This document shows positions 41,559 to 50,603 of a stretch of 64,000 bases of DNA, in pieces (position 1 is the first letter of the stretch; every line of letters starts with the position of its first letter). The notes below the pieces were generated by a model. That model was not told the DNA's origin. It worked only from the letters and a program-made list of their open reading frames with translations, and did not search any database. Origin of the DNA: Haladaptatus paucihalophilus DX253 (GTDB lineage Archaea; Halobacteriota; Halobacteria; Halobacteriales; Haladaptataceae); assembly GCF_000376445.1 (NCBI RefSeq), contig NZ_AQXI01000002.1, positions 427,864 through 491,863 of the forward strand, given 5' to 3'. Position numbers and translations under genes: made by a program.

Positions 41559-43175
41559 TCACGTATGCGGACGAATCCGAACGACCAGCACGCCCGTATT
41601 TTCGTACGAGATTTCGTATTGATCACTTCGTTCGAGCGAACGACGCATACGGCTCGATTGTACGGTGGAAATACCCCGTACCGTGTACTGCCCTTTCGGG
41701 ATATAGAGGTACGCCGGGTGACGGCCGCTCGAACGGAGCGCATCGGTCAGACAGCGAGCCGTGTCGCAATCCGAGAGACTCCGATAGGCGTCCATCTGCC
41801 GTTGATACGCCGCGGGCGTCTTCCATTCGACGCCCCACGGACCGACGAGAATCGTTCGGTCGGTGAAGTACGGGAACCACTCCGCGGCGTCACCGATGAC
41901 CACGAACTCCGCATCGGATGGCGTCTCCGACTGTACCCACGACATCGCCGACGTGTCCTCGCCGTCGATAAACGACGGCATCGGGTCGTGATTCGTGACC
42001 GACTGATTCGCGACGAACATCCCACCGAGACTAACGAACAAGCAGAGGACGACCGCGGTAACGGCGATCTGCGACGTGGCAGTCCGTTCCGACCGGAAGA
42101 GACGAGCGTGAATAGCTGGCATCACGTCGGTCACCCCGAGCGTGAGAATCATGACGCCCGGTATGAATGCGAACCGTATCTCGTCCATCAGAAAGACGGA
42201 AACGCCGAACCAGAGGGGAAGGAAGTACTGTTTCCTCCGAACGAGGTAGTAGATGCCGAAGGTGAGAAGCACGTACCAGACCAAAATAACGGGGAAACCG
42301 GCGAACGGGTCGCCAAGCCGGTCGAGAAATACCATCACGCCCGCTCCGAGTCCACCGTGCGTCCCTGCCGCCGATGTGAACACGTCGATGCCGTGAGTCG
42401 AGGCCACCCGAACGAGCCACGGGCTTGCGATTAGCAGTCCACCTCCGGCGACGACGAGTCCCCGCCCGAACCCGTCGAGCGACCGGTCCTCTCGGAGGAA
42501 AAAGAGGACGTAACTGGCCGCGAAAAACATCGAATACGTCGGATGAGTAAGCACCATCAGTCCGAACAGGACGGTGCCGACGACGAGTGAACGGCGGGTC
42601 CGATAGCGAAACAGCCGGATACCGACGTACAACCCGGACAGGAGGACGAAAAACGCGGGTGCTCGAACGATTCCCCCGGCGGATAGATGCCACTGGAGAA
42701 GCATCGGCGTGACGGCAGCGATGATCGCCGCAACACCCGCCCGCTCGGACGACGGGAGGAACTCGCGGGCGAGATAGAAGTACGGAACGAAGGCGATGGA
42801 CGTCACCATCGCCGGTAGCACGCGCGAGATCTGGAACGGACTCACGCCGAGGTCGAGGAGGATGGCGTTGACGTAGAACGTGAGGGGAGGATACGCGAAC
42901 GGAATCCCACTTCGCGTATAGCCCATCACCCGGTCGGGAAATGCGTAGTTCCCGCTCACGATGGTTTCGGATGTTTTGAGGAAGAGTCCGGCACCGTACG
43001 CCGGATAGCGATGCGTCAGGAGATAGGCGGTGCTGACGAAGACGGCAGTCGTGAGGACGAGGACGACTTTTCGGTTCCCCCTGAACAGGGTAGTCGCAAA
43101 GAGTTCGTACGACTTTCCGAGGATGTATTCTATACTTCCCGTCCGTTCATCATCGTCGCTTTCGATATGGCTCAT
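41559..43175 (-). CDS. Membrane glycosyltransferase, PMT/ArnT-like
   Basis: 538 aa with about eleven to twelve membrane helices and a soluble C-terminal part of about 130 residues. The first outer loop between helices 1 and 2 contains SGNYAFPDRVMGYTRSGIPF, where PMT/ArnT-type enzymes hold their catalytic acidic residue. The C-terminal domain (WVQSETPSDAEFVVIGDAAEWF) is of the type seen in archaeal GT-C proteins. These use polyprenyl-phosphate sugars outside the cell. It probably modifies surface proteins or lipids. It lies just upstream of the exported hydrolase and divergent from an epimerase gene, both compatible with glycan metabolism. Confidence 0.8.
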   Translation of the reverse strand: MSHIESDDDERTGSIEYILGKSYELFATTLFRGNRKVVLVLTTAVFVSTAYLLTHRYPAYGAGLFLKTSETIVSGNYAFPDRVMGYTRSGIPFAYPPLTFYVNAILLDLGVSPFQISRVLPAMVTSIAFVPYFYLAREFLPSSERAGVAAIIAAVTPMLLQWHLSAGGIVRAPAFFVLLSGLYVGIRLFRYRTRRSLVVGTVLFGLMVLTHPTYSMFFAASYVLFFLREDRSLDGFGRGLVVAGGGLLIASPWLVRVASTHGIDVFTSAAGTHGGLGAGVMVFLDRLGDPFAGFPVILVWYVLLTFGIYYLVRRKQYFLPLWFGVSVFLMDEIRFAFIPGVMILTLGVTDVMPAIHARLFRSERTATSQIAVTAVVLCLFVSLGGMFVANQSVTNHDPMPSFIDGEDTSAMSWVQSETPSDAEFVVIGDAAEWFPYFTDRTILVGPWGVEWKTPAAYQRQMDAYRSLSDCDTARCLTDALRSSGRHPAYLYIPKGQYTVRGISTVQSSRMRRSLERSDQYEISYENTGVLVVRIRPHT

Positions 43176-43293
43176 TGAAGAAGCGGGTTAGTGTATCGGA
43201 GAGGGCTACCGAACGGTATATGAATTGTGGCCACTCACCGGAGGAGCGACACCCGGCGAGTATTTTTACGGCAGGAGCGAGAACGGCGGGTCT

Positions 43294-44190
43294 GTGACCA
43301 AGACAATCGTCGTCACCGGCGGAAACGGCCGGGTCGGGCGTGGCGTGCTGGCGTACCTGAACGAGGAGGGATATCGAACCGTGAACCTCTCGCGTGGCAA
43401 GCGCGACGAGAACCACTCGGACGTCTATCTGCGGACCGACTTAGTGGATGCGGGGGAGGTCTACAGTTCGCTCGGGAAGAGTGACGCCGATGCGGTCGTG
43501 CACTTGGGCACGATTCCGACACCGGACGAAACGCCCGGATACCGAACCTACGAGAGTAACGCCATGTCCAGCTATCACGTTCTCGAGGCCGCGGGTGCGT
43601 TGGGAATCGAGACGGTGGTACTGGCATCGAGTTTCAGTGCTATCGGAGGCGGATTCGAGCCCGAGGGAATCACCGTCGATTATCTTCCGCTGGACGAACA
43701 CCACCGCCTGACGCCATCGAACCCCTACGGATTGGGAAAACAGACGGCCGAAATCGCGGCCGACGGGTTCGCCCGTCGCGTCGATGACCGACCTCGGACG
43801 ATTATCTCCCTGCGGTTCCCGTGGGTGGTCGACGATAGTCTCGCCCGCGAGACTATCGTCGAGGCCGACCGAACTCTCGACGGAATGCGAAACTCCGACA
43901 ACTTTCACACCCAGCGAAACACGCTGTTCACGTACGTTCACATGTCGGATGCGGTCCAACTCGTCCGTCTGGCCGTCGAGGCGAGCGTTCGAGGCCACGA
44001 ACGCGTCTGGGTGTCTGCGCCCGATACCAGCGCCGAGACGCCCACTCGTGAACTCATCGAGGACGTTTTCCCCGACGTCGAGGTTCGTGATGCACTCGGC
44101 GATGACGACTACTCGTCGCTGGTCGATACCGGGAAGGCAGACGACCTGTTCGGCTGGGAACCCGAATGGAGTTGGCGACAAATCGAGTGA
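43294..44190 (+). CDS. NAD-dependent epimerase/dehydratase
   Basis: 298 aa if started at GTG 43294; a longer frame from 43225 is less likely because a TATTTTTA promoter box (43260-43267) sits 26 bases before the GTG. Extended short-chain dehydrogenase fold: NAD motif VVTGGNGRVGRG, and the catalytic Tyr/Lys pair in SNPYGLGKQTAE, with Ser in VVLASSFSAIG. Proteins of this type act on nucleotide sugars or on uronic acids (uronate dehydrogenase-like). The substrate is not fixed by motifs. It stands alone between the glycosyltransferase and the UspA genes. Confidence 0.88.
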   Translation: MTKTIVVTGGNGRVGRGVLAYLNEEGYRTVNLSRGKRDENHSDVYLRTDLVDAGEVYSSLGKSDADAVVHLGTIPTPDETPGYRTYESNAMSSYHVLEAAGALGIETVVLASSFSAIGGGFEPEGITVDYLPLDEHHRLTPSNPYGLGKQTAEIAADGFARRVDDRPRTIISLRFPWVVDDSLARETIVEADRTLDGMRNSDNFHTQRNTLFTYVHMSDAVQLVRLAVEASVRGHERVWVSAPDTSAETPTRELIEDVFPDVEVRDALGDDDYSSLVDTGKADDLFGWEPEWSWRQIE

Positions 44191-44376
44191 TGCGGGTGTG
44201 AACATCTACTCTTTGCCGTCCGTTCCGACTGTACTCTCCAGTTGACCTCCGAAGGGTGACAACAACGCCCCCGCGAGAGCGAACGCCATCGACGCAAAAC
44301 GAACCGCGGCGTCCGTCTTGGAGCGATTCGTGCCGAGCTACCGAGTTCTCTACTCACGAAGCATAGTCGCCGTTGC

Positions 44377-45246
44377 TTACTCCTCCTCGCTCAGGTCCCG
44401 AACCGTCAGTACCGGCGTCGTGGCTCGTCCCAGAACCGTTTCGGCGACGCTCCCCATCACGAACCGGTCGATGCCGGAGCGGCCGTGCGTCCCGAGGACT
44501 ACGAGGTCGATATCGCGGTCGTCCGCGTAGTCGAGAATTCGGTCCGCGGGGTGACCGTGAAGAACGTCACTGGTAGTCGCAACGCCGGTGTTCGAAATCC
44601 GAGCGACCACATCCGTGCACGCCTGCTCAGCTTGCTGGGCCATGAGTTCACGTCCCGACCCCTCGCGCATCAGTCGTGAATCGACGACCGAGACGACGTG
44701 TACGGTCGCATCGTACGCGGCGGCAAGCTCGCTGCAGTGGGAAATCGCCCGACGTGACCCTCGCGTTCCGTCGGTTGCGAGGAGGACATCCGTATACTCC
44801 GTCGCCGGAGCGGTTTCGACCGCTCGAACCGTCAGTACCGGTACCTTCGAAAGACGGACCACCTTCTTCGCGGTACTCCCAACGAGCCGGGCCTTGGAGC
44901 TTCCGGCACCCTCGGTTCCCATCGCTACGAGGTCGATGTCGTGCGCGTCGGTGTATTCTATGATCGACAGGAACGGGAGGCCCGTCGCAACCGTTTCCGT
45001 CACGTCGAGACCACGTTCGCGCGCCCGCTCTGCGACCGAAGCGGTCGCGTCCCGCCCCTCTTCGTTCAGCTTGGCTTCGAGCGGTTCGACCCGCTGTTCG
45101 GCCCGTGACCCGGAGAGATACGGCAAATCGACGACGTACAGCGCATGTACCGTCGCGTCGCACGCGGCGGCGAGCTGGATGCCGTGTGTGATCGCTGGCT
45201 TCGTCCCGTCTTTGCCATCTGTTGGAATGAGAATCGAGTCGTACAT
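44377..45246 (-). CDS. Tandem UspA protein
   Basis: 289 aa from ATG 45246 (MYDSILIPTDGKDGTKP), the standard start of a Usp domain. Two domains: 1-145 and 147-289. Both hold ATP-binding-type loops, G-x2-G-x9-G[ST]: the first GTEGAGSSKARLVGSTAKKV, the second GTHGRSGIDRFVMGSVAETV. These are likely nucleotide-binding stress or signalling proteins. It lies 113 bases from another tandem UspA gene on the same strand; the two were probably produced by duplication. Confidence 0.93.
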   Translation of the reverse strand: MYDSILIPTDGKDGTKPAITHGIQLAAACDATVHALYVVDLPYLSGSRAEQRVEPLEAKLNEEGRDATASVAERARERGLDVTETVATGLPFLSIIEYTDAHDIDLVAMGTEGAGSSKARLVGSTAKKVVRLSKVPVLTVRAVETAPATEYTDVLLATDGTRGSRRAISHCSELAAAYDATVHVVSVVDSRLMREGSGRELMAQQAEQACTDVVARISNTGVATTSDVLHGHPADRILDYADDRDIDLVVLGTHGRSGIDRFVMGSVAETVLGRATTPVLTVRDLSEEE

Positions 45247-45359
45247 CGAACCCCCACGAAGCGTTCGTCTCGAAGCGACTTCAATCGCGTTCCCGATTCC
45301 GTGGGTGTACTCTCCGGTGAGTGCACTCCCTTCAAAAACGAGCTCCGTCGCGTCGTGGC

Positions 45360-46253
45360 TCACGAACTCCGTTTCACCACGACGACCGGAACGTCGACCG
45401 TTCGGAGCAGGGTCGAGGTGACGCTCCCCAGAAACTGTCGTCCGACGTTCGACCGGCCGTGGGACGCCATGACGACGAGTTCGATGTCGTTTTCCTCGAC
45501 GTATTCCTGGATGCCCGCGGCGGCACCCTCGAAGGACGTCGTGCGTTCGACGGCGGTTTCCACCGGTCTCGAAACGCCTTCTTCGACCTCACTTGCGACC
45601 TCGTCCACCGCGGTTTGTCCCCTCTCGCCGAGTCGTTCGATAAATTCGGTTTCCAGGCCGCCCGCGTCGAACGCTCCCCCGGCCACCTGTAGGTCCACGA
45701 CGTTCAGGACGTGAACGGCCGAATCGTACCTCCGAGCGATTTCGATTCCGTGCGGGACCGCGGCGTCGGCGTTTTCGCTCCCGTCCGTCGGGATGAGGAG
45801 GCGTGCGTAGTCGGTCGCTTTTGCCGTCTGCTTCACATCCTTGGGGACGACGAACACGGGCATTGTACTTCGATGGAGGAGTTGCTCGGTGACGCCGCCG
45901 AGGAGTTGTTTTTCTACCCCAGTCATCCCCTGGCGACCGACGACGAGGAGGTCCGCGTCCCGTTCGGCGGCGAACTCGCTGATTTGGACGGCGGGCTTGC
46001 CCTCCCGAAGCGCCGTCGTCACCGACTGCCCGTGTTCCGAAGCGGTGTCCTCGATGTCCCCGAGAATTCGCTCCCCGCGCTCTCGAAGCCGTTCCGCTTC
46101 GTCGGCGCTCGTCGTGAGCCCGAGCGCTTTCCGTTCGACGACGTGGAGGACGTCAACGGTCGCGTCGAACTCCCCCGCGAATGCGAGACCGCGCCGCGCC
46201 GCCCGGTCCGCCTCGTCGCTTCCATCGACGGCGATCACGATGTGAGAGTACAT
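45360..46253 (-). CDS. Tandem UspA protein
   Basis: 297 aa from ATG 46253 (MYSHIVIAVDGSDEADRA). Two Usp domains: 1-145 with GRQGMTGVEKQLLGGVTEQL, and 150-297 with a second loop ASHGRSNVGRQFLGSVTSTL; both have the ATP-binding Gly pattern. The frame is open far upstream inside the hydrolase gene in another phase, so the start was set by family match. It lies 76 bases downstream of the alpha/beta hydrolase gene on the same strand and could be cotranscribed with it. Confidence 0.93.
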   Translation of the reverse strand: MYSHIVIAVDGSDEADRAARRGLAFAGEFDATVDVLHVVERKALGLTTSADEAERLRERGERILGDIEDTASEHGQSVTTALREGKPAVQISEFAAERDADLLVVGRQGMTGVEKQLLGGVTEQLLHRSTMPVFVVPKDVKQTAKATDYARLLIPTDGSENADAAVPHGIEIARRYDSAVHVLNVVDLQVAGGAFDAGGLETEFIERLGERGQTAVDEVASEVEEGVSRPVETAVERTTSFEGAAAGIQEYVEENDIELVVMASHGRSNVGRQFLGSVTSTLLRTVDVPVVVVKRSS

Positions 46254-46329
46254 TGTCCTACGGTGAGATTCGCTGTCCTCCCCCTTCACCGTTTGCCGGT
46301 GTGCCGTCGCCCGCGTCCATCGTCGGCGG

Positions 46330-48336
46330 TCATCGGTCGGCTGTTTTCCGTTCGCCGATTTCCCGCTCGACGCGCACCTCTCGCCGGTCGAGCGCCGCGA
46401 GCACGTGGGGGACGTCACGGTCGCCAACGACGTCGAACGCGGTGAGTTGTGGACGGAACGGGGCCTCCCGACGGGTCGCCAACTCGAAGAAACTGGGACC
46501 GAGCGACCGGAGCGTGACCCGGTCCACGTTCCGGGCGATGCCCGCGGCGTACAGGGCGTGATACGCGCCGATTCCCTCGCCGACGAACGAGACGCGCTCG
46601 GCGTCGGTTTCCGAGCGGAGGAACGACCCGGCGCGGAACACGTCGAAGACGCGCATTTCGAGGAGCGACGACCCCAATAGCAACGCGTCGTTCGCCAGTT
46701 TGAATTCGGTGCCGTACATGCCGTCGTGGTGGTCGGCCCAGTTCGGCACCGGGATATTTCGGTTCCGCACCGCGCCGACGCCGCGCGGGTCGAAGACGAA
46801 CGCCGCCCCGTGCTCGCGCGCGAGCGACGCGACGTCTTCGCTCCGCTCCGGGAGTTCGTCCGTCCCGCGTTCGTACAGGACCACGGCGGGGGATTCGGCG
46901 GCCGATTCGGGGTCCGTGACCAACACGCCCGTACAAACGATGTCCGGGTCCCGTTCGGTTTTGAACCAGACGCGTTCGACCCGCACCCCGTCCGATTCGG
47001 TTCGACTGATGAAGCGCGGGAACAGTTCACAGCTCTCCCGGTCGGCGACGAACGTCTCGGTGAGCGTCCGTCGCAATCGCTCGGCGTACCCGCAGTCGGA
47101 ATCGACGGTAGGTTTCGTCCCCGCATCCGGATACGTCTTCGTGACGTACTCCCGGATGAGGTCGTCTATCGTCCGTTCGTTCGCGTACGCGTCGCGGACG
47201 CTCCCACGAGATGTACAGTGGAGTTCGGCTTCGTCGAGGGTCGGTAGCTCGTCGTGTGGTTCGTACTCGGTGTCGCCGAGTCGTTCACATAGCCACTCGA
47301 ACACCTCGTCTCCGAGTTCGTACACGGAACAGTGTCCGGTATCGCTGACGACGAGGTTCACCCGTTCCCCGGCGTCGTAGATATCGTAGAGACGCCGGAC
47401 GGAGGCGATCGTCTCGTGGACGCCTTCGATAGGAAAGTACCGGTCGGACGCCGCCGCGCCGATGCAGACCGGCCGGGGTGCCATCGCGGCCACGAGGTCG
47501 GCGTCGTCGATTCCCTCGGCGACGCTGCCGGTAATCGCCTGTTCGGCGTGGGTTCGTCCCCCCGTTTTCAGCCGCTCGTAGCGGTGCGAAATCGAACAGC
47601 AGGGGACGGCGACGTCGATTCGCTCGTCCAGAAGCGAGAGGTACAAGGTCTGTATGCCTCCGCCAGAGGTGCCCGCGACGCCGAGTCGGTCGTCGTCCAC
47701 GTCGTCGCGACTGTGGAGGTAATCGAGCGCACATCGGTCGTCGTTTATCATGTATCGCGCGAGGTTCGCCCCCGCGTAGAAGCACTTCTGGCCCGCGTAG
47801 CTGTGGGGAAACGTCCCGCCGCCGCCGCTCACGGCCGTTCCCTCTATCTCCACGTCGCGGTACTGCTTGCGTTCCCCCTGTCCTATCGGGTCGATGATGA
47901 GGACGACGAACCCGTGTAGCGCCAGTTCGATACACGCCTTCTGGTTCAACGGGTCGGATTTCGGCGGCTCGGCGTGGCCGCAGAGAAAGAGAATTCCCGG
48001 ATGCGGCCCGTCGCCGTCGGGGACGTAACAGTTCGCGGTCACGTGGAAGTCGGGACGACTTTTGAAGGTGAGCAGTTCGACCGAGTACCCGTCTCCCCGA
48101 CGGCGGCCGGTCGTCTCGACCGACAGGTCGTCGGGTCGCTCTGGGACGCCGCCGATACGCGAACGGAGCGTCGAGCGCACGCGCTCGCGGTGTGCTTCGA
48201 AGTCCTCTCGTGAATCGACGGCGGCCGTTCGGCCCCGTCCCTTCGAGCGGAGGTCGTCCGCACGCTGCAGTAAATACCGGGAGAGCTGGTTTTCGACGTC
48301 GAAATACCCGTCCACGGCGTCGCCGAATCCGTCCAT
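46330..48336 (-). CDS. Tandem alpha/beta hydrolase, second half degenerate
   Basis: 668 aa. The first half (about 100-370) resembles acetyl-xylan-esterase-like hydrolases: GILFLCGHAEPP, VVLIIDPIGQGER, the nucleophile elbow GTSGGG with Ser224, and a late SDTGHCS His. The second half (about 440-640) has the same order, AVVLYERGTDELP, AFVFDPRGVGAV, but the elbow is GEGIGA with no Ser, so it should be inactive. This looks like an old internal duplication. Such large hydrolases in haloarchaea are often near sugar-degradation genes and may remove acetyl groups from glycans. It is divided from the winged-helix gene by about 70 bases on the same strand. Confidence 0.85.
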   Translation of the reverse strand: MDGFGDAVDGYFDVENQLSRYLLQRADDLRSKGRGRTAAVDSREDFEAHRERVRSTLRSRIGGVPERPDDLSVETTGRRRGDGYSVELLTFKSRPDFHVTANCYVPDGDGPHPGILFLCGHAEPPKSDPLNQKACIELALHGFVVLIIDPIGQGERKQYRDVEIEGTAVSGGGGTFPHSYAGQKCFYAGANLARYMINDDRCALDYLHSRDDVDDDRLGVAGTSGGGIQTLYLSLLDERIDVAVPCCSISHRYERLKTGGRTHAEQAITGSVAEGIDDADLVAAMAPRPVCIGAAASDRYFPIEGVHETIASVRRLYDIYDAGERVNLVVSDTGHCSVYELGDEVFEWLCERLGDTEYEPHDELPTLDEAELHCTSRGSVRDAYANERTIDDLIREYVTKTYPDAGTKPTVDSDCGYAERLRRTLTETFVADRESCELFPRFISRTESDGVRVERVWFKTERDPDIVCTGVLVTDPESAAESPAVVLYERGTDELPERSEDVASLAREHGAAFVFDPRGVGAVRNRNIPVPNWADHHDGMYGTEFKLANDALLLGSSLLEMRVFDVFRAGSFLRSETDAERVSFVGEGIGAYHALYAAGIARNVDRVTLRSLGPSFFELATRREAPFRPQLTAFDVVGDRDVPHVLAALDRREVRVEREIGERKTADR

Positions 48337-48406
48337 ACTACCCGTCGGTAATCAGTCAGTACACAATAAGGATTTCCCGTCCGCCCGTCATCGGCGTGTT
48401 CGAGAA

Positions 48407-48790
48407 CTAGTTCGGGGGTGCGGAGTACGAAATCGTGACCGAGAGTCCGTCGGTGGCGTTGACCGACATCATCACGTCGGAGACGCGCGTGTAGTATTCG
48501 CTAGTGTGTTTCCCGGTCCGTCGAATACTGATGGTTTCCTCCAGCAGTCCGGCGTCGGTGAGGCAGTCGAGTTTCCGATACGTGGACGAGAGGGGGATGT
48601 CACAGAGTTCGGAAATTTCCTTCGTCGACAGAACCTCCTCGCCGGTCACGTCGAGGATGGCACGGCAGTCGGCGTCGTTTATCGTATCGAGAATCGCCTG
48701 TACCTCGGCGGCATCGGTGACGACCGTCGAATCGGTTGCGTATCCCTGTCGTACCTGCGTTCCGACCGCCGCCATAGATGATTGGCTCAT
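48407..48790 (-). CDS. Winged-helix transcriptional regulator
   Basis: 127 aa. Residues 25-90 form a winged helix of the ArsR-like/TrmB type: AILDTINDADCRAILDV, then LSTKEISELCDIPLSSTYRKL as the helix-turn-helix and DAGLLEETISIRRTGKHTSEY as wing. The C-terminus is short and has no ligand domain. Small regulators with this pattern are common in haloarchaea. Its start at ATG 48790 or at an inner ATG (48775) is not certain. It is upstream of the hydrolase gene on the same strand and may regulate it. Confidence 0.85.
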   Translation of the reverse strand: MSQSSMAAVGTQVRQGYATDSTVVTDAAEVQAILDTINDADCRAILDVTGEEVLSTKEISELCDIPLSSTYRKLDCLTDAGLLEETISIRRTGKHTSEYYTRVSDVMMSVNATDGLSVTISYSAPPN

Positions 48791-48910
48791 ATACTATTGG
48801 ATGGCCGCTATCGAAACCAGTCTGCACCACTCATATCGGGGGTAGTTTATATACTCCTGCCGAATATCGGTGCGAGACGGTTCGAGAAGCGAACCGAACG
48901 GCACACCGTG

Positions 48911-49549
48911 TCACAGCACGTCTTCGAAAATCTTCGACTGTGCCGCGACCAGATGTTCGGTAAACGTCGATTGGGTGATACCGAGTTCCGCCGCGATTTC
49001 CGTCGCGTTCGCCCGTTTCGGTCGCTCGAAATACCCCTTCTCGTAGGCGGCTTGTAACACCTCCAGCTGTCTGTCCGTGAGTTTCCCTCGGTTTACGAAC
49101 ACCCGCTCTTCCGGCGTTCCTTCCAGCGGCGGTTGGAGTAACTGCTGCACGTCGACCGACGTGTACCGCTCCCGGAACTCCGCCATCACGTCCTGTAGCT
49201 GGCGGAAATCCTCCGCGTGGAACACGAGCGTCAGTACACCCTCCGCTGCGGTGTATCGGTGGACGGGACAGCCGAACTGACCGAGACACTCGCACGGACA
49301 GCACACGTCTCCATCGTGCGCGATTCGATACAGGTTCGATGACCCGTACGAGAACACTGGCTCCCTGTCTACGTCGTCCGGGAGGTCGTCCACAGCGGCG
49401 AAAAACTCGGTGACGCTCCCCGTCGAATTCGGTAGGGCGACGCTCGACGAGACGTGATTGATAGTCGTGTCCGCTGTCTCCGAGAACTGGGCGAGCGGAC
49501 ACTCACCCGGAGAATCGAATTTCACCGTCGCTCGTATCCCGGACGCCAT
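48911..49549 (-). CDS. HTH_10 (bacterioopsin-activator type) regulator with Cys motif
   Basis: 212 aa from ATG 49549; the longer open frame begins with Arg-rich shadow sequence. The C-terminal 55 residues are the HTH_10 domain (KLTDRQLEVLQAAYEKGYFE to GITQSTFTEHLV). The N-terminal part is a sensor of the DmsR-like type with the Cys/His cluster CCPCECLGQFGCPVHRY near residues 80-96, which could bind a metal, Fe-S centre or sense redox. Haloarchaeal DmsR, which activates DMSO reductase genes, has a comparable Cys cluster. Target genes are unknown. It is divergent from a small zinc-ribbon gene. Confidence 0.88.
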   Translation of the reverse strand: MASGIRATVKFDSPGECPLAQFSETADTTINHVSSSVALPNSTGSVTEFFAAVDDLPDDVDREPVFSYGSSNLYRIAHDGDVCCPCECLGQFGCPVHRYTAAEGVLTLVFHAEDFRQLQDVMAEFRERYTSVDVQQLLQPPLEGTPEERVFVNRGKLTDRQLEVLQAAYEKGYFERPKRANATEIAAELGITQSTFTEHLVAAQSKIFEDVL

Positions 49550-49711
49550 CGTACCACTCCTGTCTTTCCCTCCGCGCACCTTTAGCGTACTGGTGGTGAC
49601 GCACGCAGGAACCCCTGCCGTCCGTCGGCGTGGCGGTTCGACGGGTGTGTTCTCACGCCCTTGGAAATAGAGGACGTCATTTATCCCCAAACGACGTACT
49701 ACAAACTAACG

Positions 49712-49858
49712 ATGAGCAGGACCGAGAACTACACCTTCGTCTGTCCGGAGTGCGCTAGGTCAACCACGGTCGACTCCGCTATGAAGGACGCCCTTCTCGA
49801 CCACGGATGCGCGGTCTGTGGGAGCGTCGTCTCGTCCGACGTGTTCACGCCCGTCTGA
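49712..49858 (+). CDS. Small zinc-ribbon protein, DUF7560-like
   Basis: 48 aa from ATG 49712. Four Cys in two CxxC pairs, VCPECARST and GCAVCGSV, form a zinc ribbon, with the haloarchaeal pattern [EY]xFxCPEC...LLDHGCxVCGxxVSxDxF. A paralogue of the same size and pattern occurs at 50466-50603 on the other strand, so two copies flank the PNPOx-like gene. The function of these micro-proteins is not established here; they may act in transcription or stress response. TATTTATCC-like AT patch about 30 bases upstream. Confidence 0.82.
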   Translation: MSRTENYTFVCPECARSTTVDSAMKDALLDHGCAVCGSVVSSDVFTPV

Positions 49859-49951
49859 GCCGTTGGCCAGCACGTACCGATTGTGGTAGGGGTGGCCTAT
49901 CGCAGTGGGAATAGTTTAAGGCAGAACGCGCGGTCGGTAAACGTACTGACC

Positions 49952-50416
49952 ATGACACTCGCCCACGAAACTGAGATGACGGAGTCGGAAATCGACGATT
50001 TCCTCGGTGAGCACGAGACTGGCGTCTTATCTCTCGCTCAGGGCGAACAGCCGTATTCGATTCCCATCTCGTATGGGTACGACGCCAGTGAACGGACGTT
50101 CTTCATGCGACTCGTTTCGACGCCAGAGAGCGAGAAGCGACGCTTCCTCGCGTCCTCACCGCATGCCCGCCTCGTCGTGTACGATGAGACGGGCGACAAA
50201 ACGACGTACAGAAGCGCCGTCGCCGTCGGACTGCTCGAAGAGATTCCCCCCGAAGAACTGACCGTCGAACACATCGAACAGTACGGTGCGGCAAAGCGTC
50301 CCCTCTTCGAAATCTGGGGCAAGTCGAAACAGAACCTCGACATCCAACTCTACGAATTCGAACCGACCACGTTGAGCGGCCGTCGAACGGAAATCGACCG
50401 CGAAGAGAACGAATAA
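49952..50416 (+). CDS. Pyridoxamine 5'-phosphate oxidase-like flavoprotein
   Basis: 154 aa from ATG 49952. A split-barrel FMN-binding fold: EIDDFLGEHETGVLSLAQGE, PYSIPISYGYDASERTFFMR, ARLVVYDETGD. The family pattern is that of small haloarchaeal PNPOx-like proteins, which bind flavin or heme and rarely are true PNP oxidases. A TTTAAGG patch 35 bases upstream provides the promoter. It stands between two related zinc-ribbon genes. Confidence 0.85.
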   Translation: MTLAHETEMTESEIDDFLGEHETGVLSLAQGEQPYSIPISYGYDASERTFFMRLVSTPESEKRRFLASSPHARLVVYDETGDKTTYRSAVAVGLLEEIPPEELTVEHIEQYGAAKRPLFEIWGKSKQNLDIQLYEFEPTTLSGRRTEIDREENE

Positions 50417-50465
50417 CGACCGTCGGGACCGAGAGCGTCGAAAAGACGAGCGAACGGTCGGGTTC

Positions 50466-50603
50466 CTAACACGGAGCGAAATTGTCCGGACTGACGGTCG
50501 CCCCACACACGGGACACCCGTGCGTGAGGGTCGCCTCGCGCATCGGCCCGTTGATTTCGATCTGTTGCCCACACTCCGAGCAGGTGAATTCGTATTCGTT
50601 CAT
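50466..50603 (-). CDS. Small zinc-ribbon protein, DUF7560-like
   Basis: 45 aa on the minus strand, ATG 50603 to TAG 50466. The sequence MNEYEFTCSECGQQIEINGP continues with THGCPVCGATVSPDNF, four Cys as two CxxC pairs of a zinc ribbon. Its layout matches the 48-residue protein at 49712. Preceded by a TATATAAG box on the minus strand about 57 bases upstream. It is convergent with the PNPOx-like gene. Function unknown. Confidence 0.8.
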   Translation of the reverse strand: MNEYEFTCSECGQQIEINGPMREATLTHGCPVCGATVSPDNFAPC

